A stretch of 64,000 bases of DNA, from contig NZ_JAKILB010000017.1 of the NCBI RefSeq assembly GCF_023283895.1, forward strand, positions 1 to 64,000. The letters are read 5' to 3'. The translations under genes and the position numbers were made by a program. The notes beneath the pieces are model-generated. The model did not search any database. It was not told the origin of the DNA and saw only the letters and a list, made by a program, of their open reading frames with translations. The DNA is from Shewanella pneumatophori. Lineage in GTDB: Bacteria; Pseudomonadota; Gammaproteobacteria; Enterobacterales; Shewanellaceae. This document shows, in pieces, positions 32,864-43,249 of the stretch. Numbering within the stretch: the stretch's first letter is position 1; each line of letters begins with the position of its first letter.

Positions 32864-34057
32864 CTATAAGGTACTAAAATAAAAGCTAACTGGCGAGTTT
32901 GCATCTAACGTTCTAATTGCCGCCGCAGACAGTTGTTCAACTTTAATGACACCTTTGATTTCGATATCTTCTTGTTGCAAGAACCTAAGCTGAGATTGCA
33001 GCCCTTGGGCAGTGCAACTGCGAATAATCGGCTTTTTAAACTCTGCAGTCGTTACCATAACCTTAGCGACTTCGCCGTTAGACAGTTCCACCAAAGTTCC
33101 TGGAGGGTAAATACCTAAAACTTTAACCAAAGCTGAGATCATCGCAGCATCATGCTTTTGCACACGATTTTTAAATAGATACCCTAAAGCAATTTGCGGT
33201 GATCGTCCCTCGCCGCGAAGTAATCGTTCAAAATCATTTGCTAAGCTAACCACTTGAGTTTCTGCCGCAATTTGCTCCCCCTTTAGCTTATGCGGATAAC
33301 CACTACCATCAACCCACTCATGATGATGTAACACAATATCAAGCACTTTTTTAGGGAACAATCCTGATTTTTCCAACATGCTATGGCCAAATTGTGGGTG
33401 CATATTCAGAAAATTGATTTCATGGTCAGATAGGTTAGTTTTCTTACGGCGAATAATATCCGGTACTTTTTGTTTACCAATATCATGAAATAGCGCTCCT
33501 AGAGCGATATCTCTTAACTGGCTATGATTCATGCCTAACGTCTGCGCAATCATCATCGACAATACAGCAATTGACACCCCATGCTGATTTATCGATATAT
33601 CCACTCCCGCATCAACGCTTGCCAAATAAGGTGTTTCAGTTTCTTTTAGGTGATCCATTAATTCTTCAACTAAGGTCGCGGCACTGCGGTAAGCGCCTTG
33701 AGGATCTGAGCCTAATTTAGAAAAAACGGAGCGGCAATCGTTTGCTCCTTTAGTAAAACGTTGCTGCCCTAGGCGGATTGACTTCCTCACTACACTTTTA
33801 GCCTGCTCGGCCAATTGCTCTGGAGTCAGTTCAGGCACAACAATTTCTACCTCGGTTTTCTTAGGTAATAGCTCTTCGCCGGAAATAAGATACACAAAGG
33901 CGACATCTAGTGTTTTAATCAACTCGATATGAGACAGAGTTTCAATTTCAATGCGGTTAAACAGAAACGGGTGATTGGTCCATGCAAGCGGCAATTTAAC
34001 GACCATGCCAACTTTTAGGTCTGACAAGGGCACTCTCACCTCGACAGCTTTTGACAT
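32864..34057 (-). CDS. HD-GYP cyclic-di-GMP phosphodiesterase with DUF3391
   Basis: A 397-residue cytoplasmic protein, numbered from the chosen start. An N-terminal DUF3391 domain (about 1-130) precedes an HD-GYP domain. The conserved motifs are all visible: HDIGK, HPQFGHSML, and HHHEWVDGSGYP, so it should hydrolyse c-di-GMP. The GTG reading to 34078 is open, but the ATG at 34057 has GGGAG eight bases before it and is preferred. With the diguanylate cyclase at 45.7 kb and the HnoK kinase, it shows active c-di-GMP signalling in this organism. Confidence 0.9.
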   Translation of the reverse strand: MSKAVEVRVPLSDLKVGMVVKLPLAWTNHPFLFNRIEIETLSHIELIKTLDVAFVYLISGEELLPKKTEVEIVVPELTPEQLAEQAKSVVRKSIRLGQQRFTKGANDCRSVFSKLGSDPQGAYRSAATLVEELMDHLKETETPYLASVDAGVDISINQHGVSIAVLSMMIAQTLGMNHSQLRDIALGALFHDIGKQKVPDIIRRKKTNLSDHEINFLNMHPQFGHSMLEKSGLFPKKVLDIVLHHHEWVDGSGYPHKLKGEQIAAETQVVSLANDFERLLRGEGRSPQIALGYLFKNRVQKHDAAMISALVKVLGIYPPGTLVELSNGEVAKVMVTTAEFKKPIIRSCTAQGLQSQLRFLQQEDIEIKGVIKVEQLSAAAIRTLDANSPVSFYFSTL

Positions 34058-34504
34058 TGATATCACTCCCAATTTCACTTTGCAGGCGGATTTAAACCTG
34101 TATTGACTATATCTAGAAGGCGCACTGTGCTGGTCACTTAAATTAAATGTGACTGACTGGCTATCTAAAGCTTGTTAGGCAGCATAATACACTAGCCTAA
34201 TAACGATATATTATAGATATTTACGTTATAATAAAGACCTAGCGCCAACTTTATGACAGCTAAAGTTAAATTGACAGGCCTATTTGAACGTTTAATCCGC
34301 TCCCGTCGAAAACAAGCAAATTCAATATAGGAATATCATATTCTAAATTTATTGAAAAATGCTGCAACAGAGAATTGCATACAATATACCAAGAGTCTAT
34401 ACTGAAACTGTTCCTTAACATTGGTCGCCCCGAAAGATCGTTAGGGAGCAATACTGTCAATTGTCCTTTTACTTTGGGAGATCTGGGTTGCAGTTAAGCC
34501 GAGG
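34058..34504. other. AT-rich intergenic region
   Basis: About 450 bases upstream of the HD-GYP gene. It contains the HD-GYP promoter. A minus-strand frame of 64 codons (34266-34460) shows no domain or ribosome-binding site. A -10-like TATAAT occurs near 34225 on the plus strand, pointing toward the candidate small RNA listed next. Confidence 0.4.
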
Positions 34505-34604
34505 TTGAACAGTAAAGGTTTTATCGTAAACATAAGGCGCCTTATACAGAGTGACTCTCTGTACAAGCAACCCTATTTGACGCTGCTTGCAGCGTCTTTT
34601 TTTT
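34505..34604 (+). ncRNA. Candidate small RNA with intrinsic terminator
   Basis: Three hairpins follow one another on the plus strand: the palindrome ATAAGGC-GCCTTAT (34532-34545), the stem TACAGAG/CTCTGTA (34545-34563), and a near-ideal intrinsic terminator GACGCTGC-TT-GCAGCGTC followed by eight T (34579-34604). No plus-strand gene precedes the terminator; both flanking genes (HD-GYP and DUF2919) are on the minus strand. A terminator without a gene suggests a small RNA that ends here. The 5' end is not known: the start given is only a weak -35-like TTGAAC, and the RNA may begin further upstream. Confidence 0.5.
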
Positions 34605-35070
34605 ACTCTTTTTCTTTCCAGTCGCTAAAGTACAAATTTAAATGTTTAGATTTATACAAGTACAAACTGGCCCAGAATAAAAATAATGCATCTAAACCTA
34701 TACTCCAGCTATAAACATAATAGGTGTGCAAAATCCGTTGGATGAGTAAACCACCATCAACGATCAAGAGTATTGCCAGTAGCCATTTCATGTACGGAAA
34801 CACATGACGTACCCAGGCAGGTTTACGTTTTCGCTCAGCAATTACCGCGGCATAAATAAAAAGTGCTCCAGCGCCTGCCGCTAAGGCCATTAAAAAGTCA
34901 TTTTTGTGGGGATAAAATAACGTCACTAAACCAGCACGATCGCTAGCTTGTGTTAATGATGCCACAAACACACACCAACCACGGGCAATAAACACTAGCA
35001 ATAGATACAGCATAATTGGTGGTTTAACGTGGCCTTTATCATCGAGCCAAGTGATATTGCTAAAATTCAC
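34603..35070 (-). CDS. DUF2919 family inner-membrane protein (YfeZ-like)
   Basis: A 155-residue protein with about four transmembrane helices (near 18-36, 62-80, 92-110 and 122-138). The N-terminal DDKGHVKPPIMLYLLLVFIARGW pattern is that of the DUF2919 family. Its function is not known. Its last codons run into the T tract of the plus-strand terminator at 34579-34604. It appears to be transcribed alone. Confidence 0.78.
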   Translation of the reverse strand: MNFSNITWLDDKGHVKPPIMLYLLLVFIARGWCVFVASLTQASDRAGLVTLFYPHKNDFLMALAAGAGALFIYAAVIAERKRKPAWVRHVFPYMKWLLAILLIVDGGLLIQRILHTYYVYSWSIGLDALFLFWASLYLYKSKHLNLYFSDWKEKE

Positions 35071-35475
35071 AAACCGTCCCTAATTGAAAGTTAATTGCTC
35101 AACAGCTAATGTAGCTAGCCTTAGTTATTTAAAGCCGTGTAGTTTTATATATTTTGCGCTTTTACAAGCTAAAACCTATTTACTCAGGTCATGTTAGATA
35201 TGGTGCTTTTTAGGTACTTTTCAAGATGTGGGACACACTAATCTCAGTTGATATCAAAATCTTTGCTATTCAACCTATTGCTGCAAACAAACCTAACCCG
35301 AAAATTATCAATTACCAGCGCAATAAGGCAGGCTTATCAAGAAATGCCAAACAACTGATCTCATCACCAACATTAGCTCAATGTAGCGCTAACACTGCCA
35401 TCCCCATTAATCCACGATCCACTCACTTAGTACTGGGATCATTTAATGGGTTAGTAATACCAATCAGGGCTAACA
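35071..35475. other. Intergenic region between DUF2919 gene and ligA
   Basis: About 400 bases with the DUF2919 promoter. A plus-strand frame of 106 codons runs from 35226 into the ligA terminator and ligA 3' end; its composition is not protein-like and it has no ribosome-binding site, so I do not call a gene. Confidence 0.45.
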
Positions 35476-35509
35476 AAAAAGCTCCTAACCAAAGGCCTAG
35501 GAGCTTTTT
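35476..35509 (-). terminator. Terminator after ligA (bidirectional shape)
   Basis: A 12-bp stem (AAAAAGCTCCTA / TAGGAGCTTTTT) with a 10-base loop gives a U tract on both strands. It lies 29 bases after the ligA stop and ends the smc-zipA-ligA direction of transcription. Confidence 0.85.
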
Positions 35510-35537
35510 ACTGCAAGGTGTAAAACTAAGAAGTGAG

Positions 35538-37587
<2,050 letters not shown>

Positions 37588-37641
37588 CAATTTTCTACGC
37601 TTACAGCCTAACAATAGACACTGTCGTGCAATCATCTACAC

Positions 37642-38613
37642 TTATGCTAGCGCTCTGATCCGTTGAATATAATTCTGCTTAGTGCTTTCTAACCATGTAT
37701 CACGGCCGCCATCAAGCACTTCACCACCGAGGTCATCAGCAATTTGATGCGCAGAATTAAGCATGATTGAAAAGTTCATTAGCGCATCGCCATAGCAAGG
37801 TAGAGTCATAAATAACACCACGCCTTGAGTGGTAAATTGCTCCATATTGTCAGGGTCAAACACACCTGGCTTAACCATATTGGCCATAGAGAATAATACT
37901 TTACCTGTTCCAGCATTATCTTCATGGCGATGGAAAATATTCATATCGCCATATTTAAAGTTAAGCGTTAATAAGCAAGGTAGTAATTCTGCACCGTGGA
38001 GTTCTTCACCATCTTTGGCGACAACATGTAACACTAAAACGTCTTGAGGCTCACCGAGCTCTTGTGTAGGTGCAGCTTCTTGCGGAGCCGCAACAGCTTG
38101 TGCGTTTTCGCTGTAAGCTTGATTATGAGCCTGGATTTGAGCTTCGTTAGCTTGTTGAACAGGCGCTGTAACCGTTTGCTCCGAAGTCATCTCTTCTGTT
38201 GCGAATAATGACTCTTGCACAGGTGCTTGCTCTGCAAACTCAGGATTTTCGGTCGACAATGATGGCTCGACTCGAGTTTTAGTCACTTTTTCTTGAGGAG
38301 TTTGAGTTAACTCAAATGCATTTTCTTTTATGGCTGGTTCTGAAGTTGCAGAGAACTTTGCTACGCCATCGTTTACAGTCGCTACAGAGTCGTTATTAGT
38401 GGCATCGTCTGCAGCAACCTTAACCACTCTTACTTCACCAATTCCGTCGTTATCAAAACCATCTGCATCACGACGCTCACGATTGATGTCGGTCATAGGG
38501 CTTTGTTTATAACCCTTTGGTTGTTGTTTTCTTATCGACCAAAAACCATGCACAAGTACGGCGATAATGGCTATCGCACCTAAAAATAGCAATACCAGTT
38601 GCAAATTTTCCAT
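37642..38613 (-). CDS. zipA: Cell division protein ZipA
   Basis: A 323-residue inner-membrane division protein that tethers FtsZ. One N-terminal transmembrane helix (about 5-24, [20 protein letters not shown]) is followed by a charged stretch, a long low-complexity linker rich in Q, A, E and T (about 60-185), and the C-terminal FtsZ-binding ZipA domain (about 190-320, [17 protein letters not shown]). It lies 23 bases downstream of smc in the same direction. Confidence 0.95.
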   Translation of the reverse strand: MENLQLVLLFLGAIAIIAVLVHGFWSIRKQQPKGYKQSPMTDINRERRDADGFDNDGIGEVRVVKVAADDATNNDSVATVNDGVAKFSATSEPAIKENAFELTQTPQEKVTKTRVEPSLSTENPEFAEQAPVQESLFATEEMTSEQTVTAPVQQANEAQIQAHNQAYSENAQAVAAPQEAAPTQELGEPQDVLVLHVVAKDGEELHGAELLPCLLTLNFKYGDMNIFHRHEDNAGTGKVLFSMANMVKPGVFDPDNMEQFTTQGVVLFMTLPCYGDALMNFSIMLNSAHQIADDLGGEVLDGGRDTWLESTKQNYIQRIRALA

Positions 38614-38636
38614 TGGTTACCCTGTATCTCTTATGT

Positions 38637-41600
38637 TTATCCGGCGTCAGCTAGCGCCACCGCTTCATCAATATCAACAGCCACAATGCGTGAAACGCCG
38701 GGCTCATGCATAGTCACACCGATAAGTTGATCGGCCAATTCCATGGTGATCTTGTTGTGACTAATATATATAAATTGCACACTTTGCGACATCTCTTTTA
38801 CCAAACGACAAAAACGTTCGACATTGGCATCATCTAAAGGTGCATCAACTTCATCCAACATACAAAATGGCGCTGGATTCAGTCTAAAAATAGCGAATAC
38901 TAATGATAAAGCTGTTAGCGCTTTTTCTCCACCAGAAAGAAGGTGAATTGTACTATTCTTCTTACCCGGCGGCCTTGCCATAATAGTAACGCCTGTTTCC
39001 AACAAGTCATCATCTGTTAAGGCTAAATAAGCACTACCACCACCAAAGACCTTTGGAAATAACAAACCTAAATCGGCGTTAACTTTATCAAAGGTTTCTT
39101 TAAAGCGACTTTTGGTTTCTTTATCAATTTTTCGTATCGCTTCTTCAAGGCTACTAAGTGCAGCATTAAGATCGTCGTCTTGACTGTCTAAATAGCTCTT
39201 GCGTTGATTTTGTTGTTCGAACTCTTCAATAGCCGCTAAGTTAATTGCTCCTAAATGAGCAATTTGTGCACGTAGTCGCTCTAGCTCTTTTTGACGCCAT
39301 AGCGTGGTCTTATTATCATCTAATGTCGATAATATTTGTGCAACGTCAACACTTTGCTCATCTAATATGCGTTGTTGGCTATCAATTTGTCCTTTTAAAC
39401 CTTCACGACGTAACTTTAACGTGCTTGACGCTTGAGTCAAGTTTTCTAACTTCGCAAGCTGTTGTTTTTTATTCGTTCCTGCACTATCGCACAGTTCCTG
39501 AATCTTCGCTTGTTCTAGGCGGAGCTGTGCCAAGGCCTCTTGCTTAACTTTTTGCGCCTGAAGGGCTTGCTCAAGTTGTACAGTAAGTGGCTGAGAATCA
39601 CCTTCTTGTTGCTGGTCTTCTTTATTTTGTAGCGATAACAGCTGTGCTTGAGTTTGTTCAAATTCAACCAAGCGCTGCTGATGTTGACTCAGTTGCTGCT
39701 CAATCAACATTAGTTGAGTTTGTAGCTGATGTTCATTGACCGAAAGCTGGCTCAATTTAGCATCTAATTGCTGACGCTGAGGCCTCAAAATGGCTAACTG
39801 TTCAACCGCTTTCGATTTCTGCGTTTGAACCGCACTCTTTTGTGTAGCGGATTGCTGTAGCGCCACTTTCAGCTGCTCATGCAGTTCCTTGCCTTGCTCA
39901 GCATTTAACAATAACTGTTGCTGCTCCTGCTTTGCTTCCTGTAACTCAGTTTGAGTTTGTCTCAGTCTTGAGGATATATCCTTAATAGATTGCTGCTGTG
40001 AGCGTAACTGTGAGCTAACTGTCGCGAGTTCAATCTGTTTAGTTTGAATTAACTGCTGTTTTTGCGCGATTTGTTCAGTTAACGGCGCTAAATTTCGTTT
40101 TACATCAGCGACTGCATTGTCTAGTTCAGCTAACTTAACTTGGTTAGCTTCAATGTTTGCCTGAAGTGTAATTTGTTCGTTTTTCAGCTCAACGGTTGAG
40201 CCCGCAGCTTGAGTTTTCTCAATAATGAAGTCATTACCAACAAGGTAGCCGTCCGCTGTCGCAATAAGCTCATCCTGTTTTAACGTGCTGCGCTGTAACA
40301 AAGCGTCATTCAAGCTGGCTGACCAGGTCACATTATTTAGCCAAGGCGCCAAATTTACCGGTGCGCGAATAATGCCATTATCTGTAGTGCCGACCGTAAA
40401 GCCGTATCGAGTAGCAATCTCATCAGCATTTAGTTGTTCAGCGCCAAGCACCTGCGTATTCAACACCCCTGATAATAAGATATCCACTGCAGCTTCCCAG
40501 CCCGGAGACACCTCAAGTACCTGCCACAATGCTTGCTCACTACCAGGTCTATCAACCGGTAATAATTGGCTTACAACCGCAAGTCGACCTTTTTCATCAG
40601 CAAGCTGCACTTTTAGTTTATCTTGCTCAATGAGCAAAGACTGCTGCTGTTGCTCTGCAGTTGTTAGCTTAAACTTAAGCTCGTCAACAATTTCAAGTTC
40701 CTGCTCAACAGCTTGAGTCAACTCATTGACTTGTTGACTTATATCTTGCGATTGGAACTGTTGCAGCTCAGATGCTGTGGCGTCAACTTGCAATTCTAAA
40801 CGAGTCACAAGTTTGAGTTTATTCTCAATGCCCGTTTGATAATGGATTAACTGAGTTCGATTCATCTCAAACTTCAAATTCGCTTGAGTATAAATATCAT
40901 TTAAGCCATTGAGCTTCTCTGTCAAGGAGTCGAGTAACTCAGTGGCAGAGTGCACATCAATATCAAAGTCGGCTAACTGCTTACGCAGCAAATTAGCCTC
41001 AGGTGAGGCCTGAGTTTGCTTTTCAATCAGTAAAGCTTGCTTTGCTTCATCTTCAACTAGGCGGCCACGATAAGCAGTTAACTGTGCTGCGACTTCTTGT
41101 AATCGCTCAGTTAAGCTTTCATTTTGCAACTGTCGATGCTTCAAGGATTGTTCAAGCTTAGCAATGTGGGTTTTAGTGAGATAAAAATCTTCGACTTGAT
41201 GTGCTTCTTGCGCATCAAGCTCACTTAGCTTTAGTGTAAGTTCAGTTAAACTCAGCTCAAGTGTTTGGTTTTCAGCAACAAATTTTGCTTGTTGTAGCTC
41301 TAGCTTTGCTAGCTCAGCATCAATTTTAGCAATTTGTAACGTTAATTCATGGTAGCGTGATACAGATAACTCGGCGTCACACTTACGCTCTGCTTGCTTA
41401 AGCTCGCGGTACTTTTTAGCAGTTTTCGCTTGCTCTGCTAATTTTTCTAACTGTTTAGCTAATTCAGAGCGAATGTCGCCTAAACGAGCTAAGTTTTCAC
41501 GGGTATGACGAATACGATTTTCGGTTTCGCGGCGGCGCTCTTTGTAACGCGAGATCCCCGCAGCCTCTTCAATAAATACCCTAAGCTCTTGTGGCTTAGA

Positions 41601-42062
41601 TTCAATCAGTCGTGAAATAGTGCCCTGCTCAATAATGGCATAGCTACGCGGACCTAACCCAGTGCCCATAAAAAGGTCGGTAATGTCTTTACGACGGCAT
41701 TTTTGATTATTAAGAAAATAGTTAGAGTCACCATCACGGCTCACTTGTCGCTTGACAGCAATTTCTTGATAACTTGAATACTGACCAAGCAAGCGGCCAT
41801 CTTGATTATCAAAAATTAGCTCCACACTGGCCACCGAAACTGGTCGACGCGCAGTTGAGCCATTAAAGATGACGTCTGTCATCGAGTCGCCACGTAAGTG
41901 TTTAGCCGAGCTCTCCCCTAACACCCAGCGTACAGCATCAATCACATTGGATTTGCCGCAGCCGTTTGGACCAATAATGGCACTTAATGGGTTAGGAAAA
42001 GGTATTTTAGTTGGATCGACAAATGACTTGAATCCGGCAAGTTTAATCTGTTTGAGTCTCAT
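38637..42062 (-). CDS. smc: Chromosome partition protein Smc
   Basis: A 1141-residue ATPase that compacts and segregates chromosomes. The N-terminal head has the Walker A motif GPNGCGKSN (about 32-40). Two long coiled-coil arms rich in Q, L and E surround a hinge domain near 500-640. The C-terminal head carries the ABC signature LSGGEKALTAL and Walker B CMLDEVDAPLDD. It is a true Smc rather than MukB, as usual in Alteromonadales. The order smc-zipA-ligA on one strand is an operon-like set. Confidence 0.97.
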   Translation of the reverse strand: MRLKQIKLAGFKSFVDPTKIPFPNPLSAIIGPNGCGKSNVIDAVRWVLGESSAKHLRGDSMTDVIFNGSTARRPVSVASVELIFDNQDGRLLGQYSSYQEIAVKRQVSRDGDSNYFLNNQKCRRKDITDLFMGTGLGPRSYAIIEQGTISRLIESKPQELRVFIEEAAGISRYKERRRETENRIRHTRENLARLGDIRSELAKQLEKLAEQAKTAKKYRELKQAERKCDAELSVSRYHELTLQIAKIDAELAKLELQQAKFVAENQTLELSLTELTLKLSELDAQEAHQVEDFYLTKTHIAKLEQSLKHRQLQNESLTERLQEVAAQLTAYRGRLVEDEAKQALLIEKQTQASPEANLLRKQLADFDIDVHSATELLDSLTEKLNGLNDIYTQANLKFEMNRTQLIHYQTGIENKLKLVTRLELQVDATASELQQFQSQDISQQVNELTQAVEQELEIVDELKFKLTTAEQQQQSLLIEQDKLKVQLADEKGRLAVVSQLLPVDRPGSEQALWQVLEVSPGWEAAVDILLSGVLNTQVLGAEQLNADEIATRYGFTVGTTDNGIIRAPVNLAPWLNNVTWSASLNDALLQRSTLKQDELIATADGYLVGNDFIIEKTQAAGSTVELKNEQITLQANIEANQVKLAELDNAVADVKRNLAPLTEQIAQKQQLIQTKQIELATVSSQLRSQQQSIKDISSRLRQTQTELQEAKQEQQQLLLNAEQGKELHEQLKVALQQSATQKSAVQTQKSKAVEQLAILRPQRQQLDAKLSQLSVNEHQLQTQLMLIEQQLSQHQQRLVEFEQTQAQLLSLQNKEDQQQEGDSQPLTVQLEQALQAQKVKQEALAQLRLEQAKIQELCDSAGTNKKQQLAKLENLTQASSTLKLRREGLKGQIDSQQRILDEQSVDVAQILSTLDDNKTTLWRQKELERLRAQIAHLGAINLAAIEEFEQQNQRKSYLDSQDDDLNAALSSLEEAIRKIDKETKSRFKETFDKVNADLGLLFPKVFGGGSAYLALTDDDLLETGVTIMARPPGKKNSTIHLLSGGEKALTALSLVFAIFRLNPAPFCMLDEVDAPLDDANVERFCRLVKEMSQSVQFIYISHNKITMELADQLIGVTMHEPGVSRIVAVDIDEAVALADAG

Positions 42063-42292
42063 GGTGCCGTGTAGTCATTTCCTCGCTAGGCAGTAGCGAT
42101 TAAGTTTGAGGGCTAACCTTTGCATCAAGCAAACTATCGCTAGTCAGCGTGTGCGTGTTAATGGGCTAACTTTACCAAAGCTCACTGCATTTTGTAACGT
42201 TTTTATCGTTGATTAAGCGCTTTTAACTTGTGATTAAATACCGACTGACTCACAATCGTACTAATACGCATTTTTAACAACCTAGTATTTCT

Positions 42293-43066
42293 ATGAATAA
42301 AACCAATCAAGTACAAAAAAAAAGCGGTGTTAATTATTTTCTAGATGGCTTCAGTCTCATCAAAACCAAGGGCCTGAGGAAATTCGTTTTTATTCCATTA
42401 TCAATCAACTTACTACTGTTTGGTGGCCTCATCTATTTTGCTATTGGTCAATTAGAAAGCGTATTTGCTTGGCTATCAGGACAACTGCCAGAATACTTAA
42501 GTTGGCTTAACTTTATTTTATGGCCGTTGGCTATTTTAACTTTGCTGGTTGTGATGTCGTTTATTTTCAGCTCAGTGATGAACTGGATAGCCGCCCCATT
42601 TAACGGATTACTTGCTGAAAAAGTCGAGCAACAGCTTACCGGTAAACCACTTAATACCGGTGGTAACATCAATTTGATTAAGGATTTACCGCGAATTTTA
42701 GGCCGAGAATGGATAAAGCTGAAATACTACCTGCCACGCGCAATTGTATTTTTGCTGCTGTTTTTAGTGCCTTTTATTGGCCAAACCATAGCGCCGGTTT
42801 TATGGTTTTTATTTAGTGCGTGGATGATGGCAATTCAGTACTGCGACTATCCATTTGATAACCACAAAGTTCCGTTTAACGATATGAAATTCGCACTAAA
42901 CCAAACTAAAGGCTCCAGCTTTAGCTTTGGTGCTGCTGTTACCCTGTTTTCAATGATCCCAATTGTAAACTTTGTGGTTATGCCTGTGGCGATTTGCGGC
43001 GCGACTGCCATGTGGGTCGACAAGTACCGTAGCGCGTATAAAAACAATGCCATCGCACCGGATTAG
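42293..43066 (+). CDS. cysZ: Sulfate transporter CysZ
   Basis: A 257-residue inner-membrane protein of the CysZ/EI24 family with about four to six hydrophobic segments. The N-terminal GVNYFLDGFSLIKTKGLRKFVFIPLSIN pattern and the FNGLLAEKVE segment are characteristic. It imports sulfate for cysteine synthesis. In E. coli it is next to cysK; here cysK lies 4.5 kb further on with unrelated genes between, so the pair has been split. It is divergent from smc. Confidence 0.92.
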   Translation: MNKTNQVQKKSGVNYFLDGFSLIKTKGLRKFVFIPLSINLLLFGGLIYFAIGQLESVFAWLSGQLPEYLSWLNFILWPLAILTLLVVMSFIFSSVMNWIAAPFNGLLAEKVEQQLTGKPLNTGGNINLIKDLPRILGREWIKLKYYLPRAIVFLLLFLVPFIGQTIAPVLWFLFSAWMMAIQYCDYPFDNHKVPFNDMKFALNQTKGSSFSFGAAVTLFSMIPIVNFVVMPVAICGATAMWVDKYRSAYKNNAIAPD

Positions 43067-43087
43067 TACCTAGCAATAGCTACCATT

Positions 43088-43113
43088 AAAGCCATGTTCC
43101 CATGGCTTTTTTT
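43088..43113 (+). terminator. Terminator after cysZ
   Basis: The stem AAAGCCATG / CATGGCTTT with a 4-base loop is followed by TTTTATG. It lies 22 bases after the cysZ stop. Confidence 0.85.
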
Positions 43114-43249
43114 ATGTTCGAATTAATCGTTTTTACGATTAAGCAGGTTCACTCGACAAGTTTTGTAACAAATTCACCACAAGCTAAAGCTCTATCAAAG
43201 GACTAATTCTGGCACAATCTGCGCAACATAAAATAAACATAGATAACAA

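Noticed and set aside
34266-34460. 64-codon minus-strand frame
   Set aside because: No ribosome-binding site or recognisable pattern in an AT-rich promoter region.
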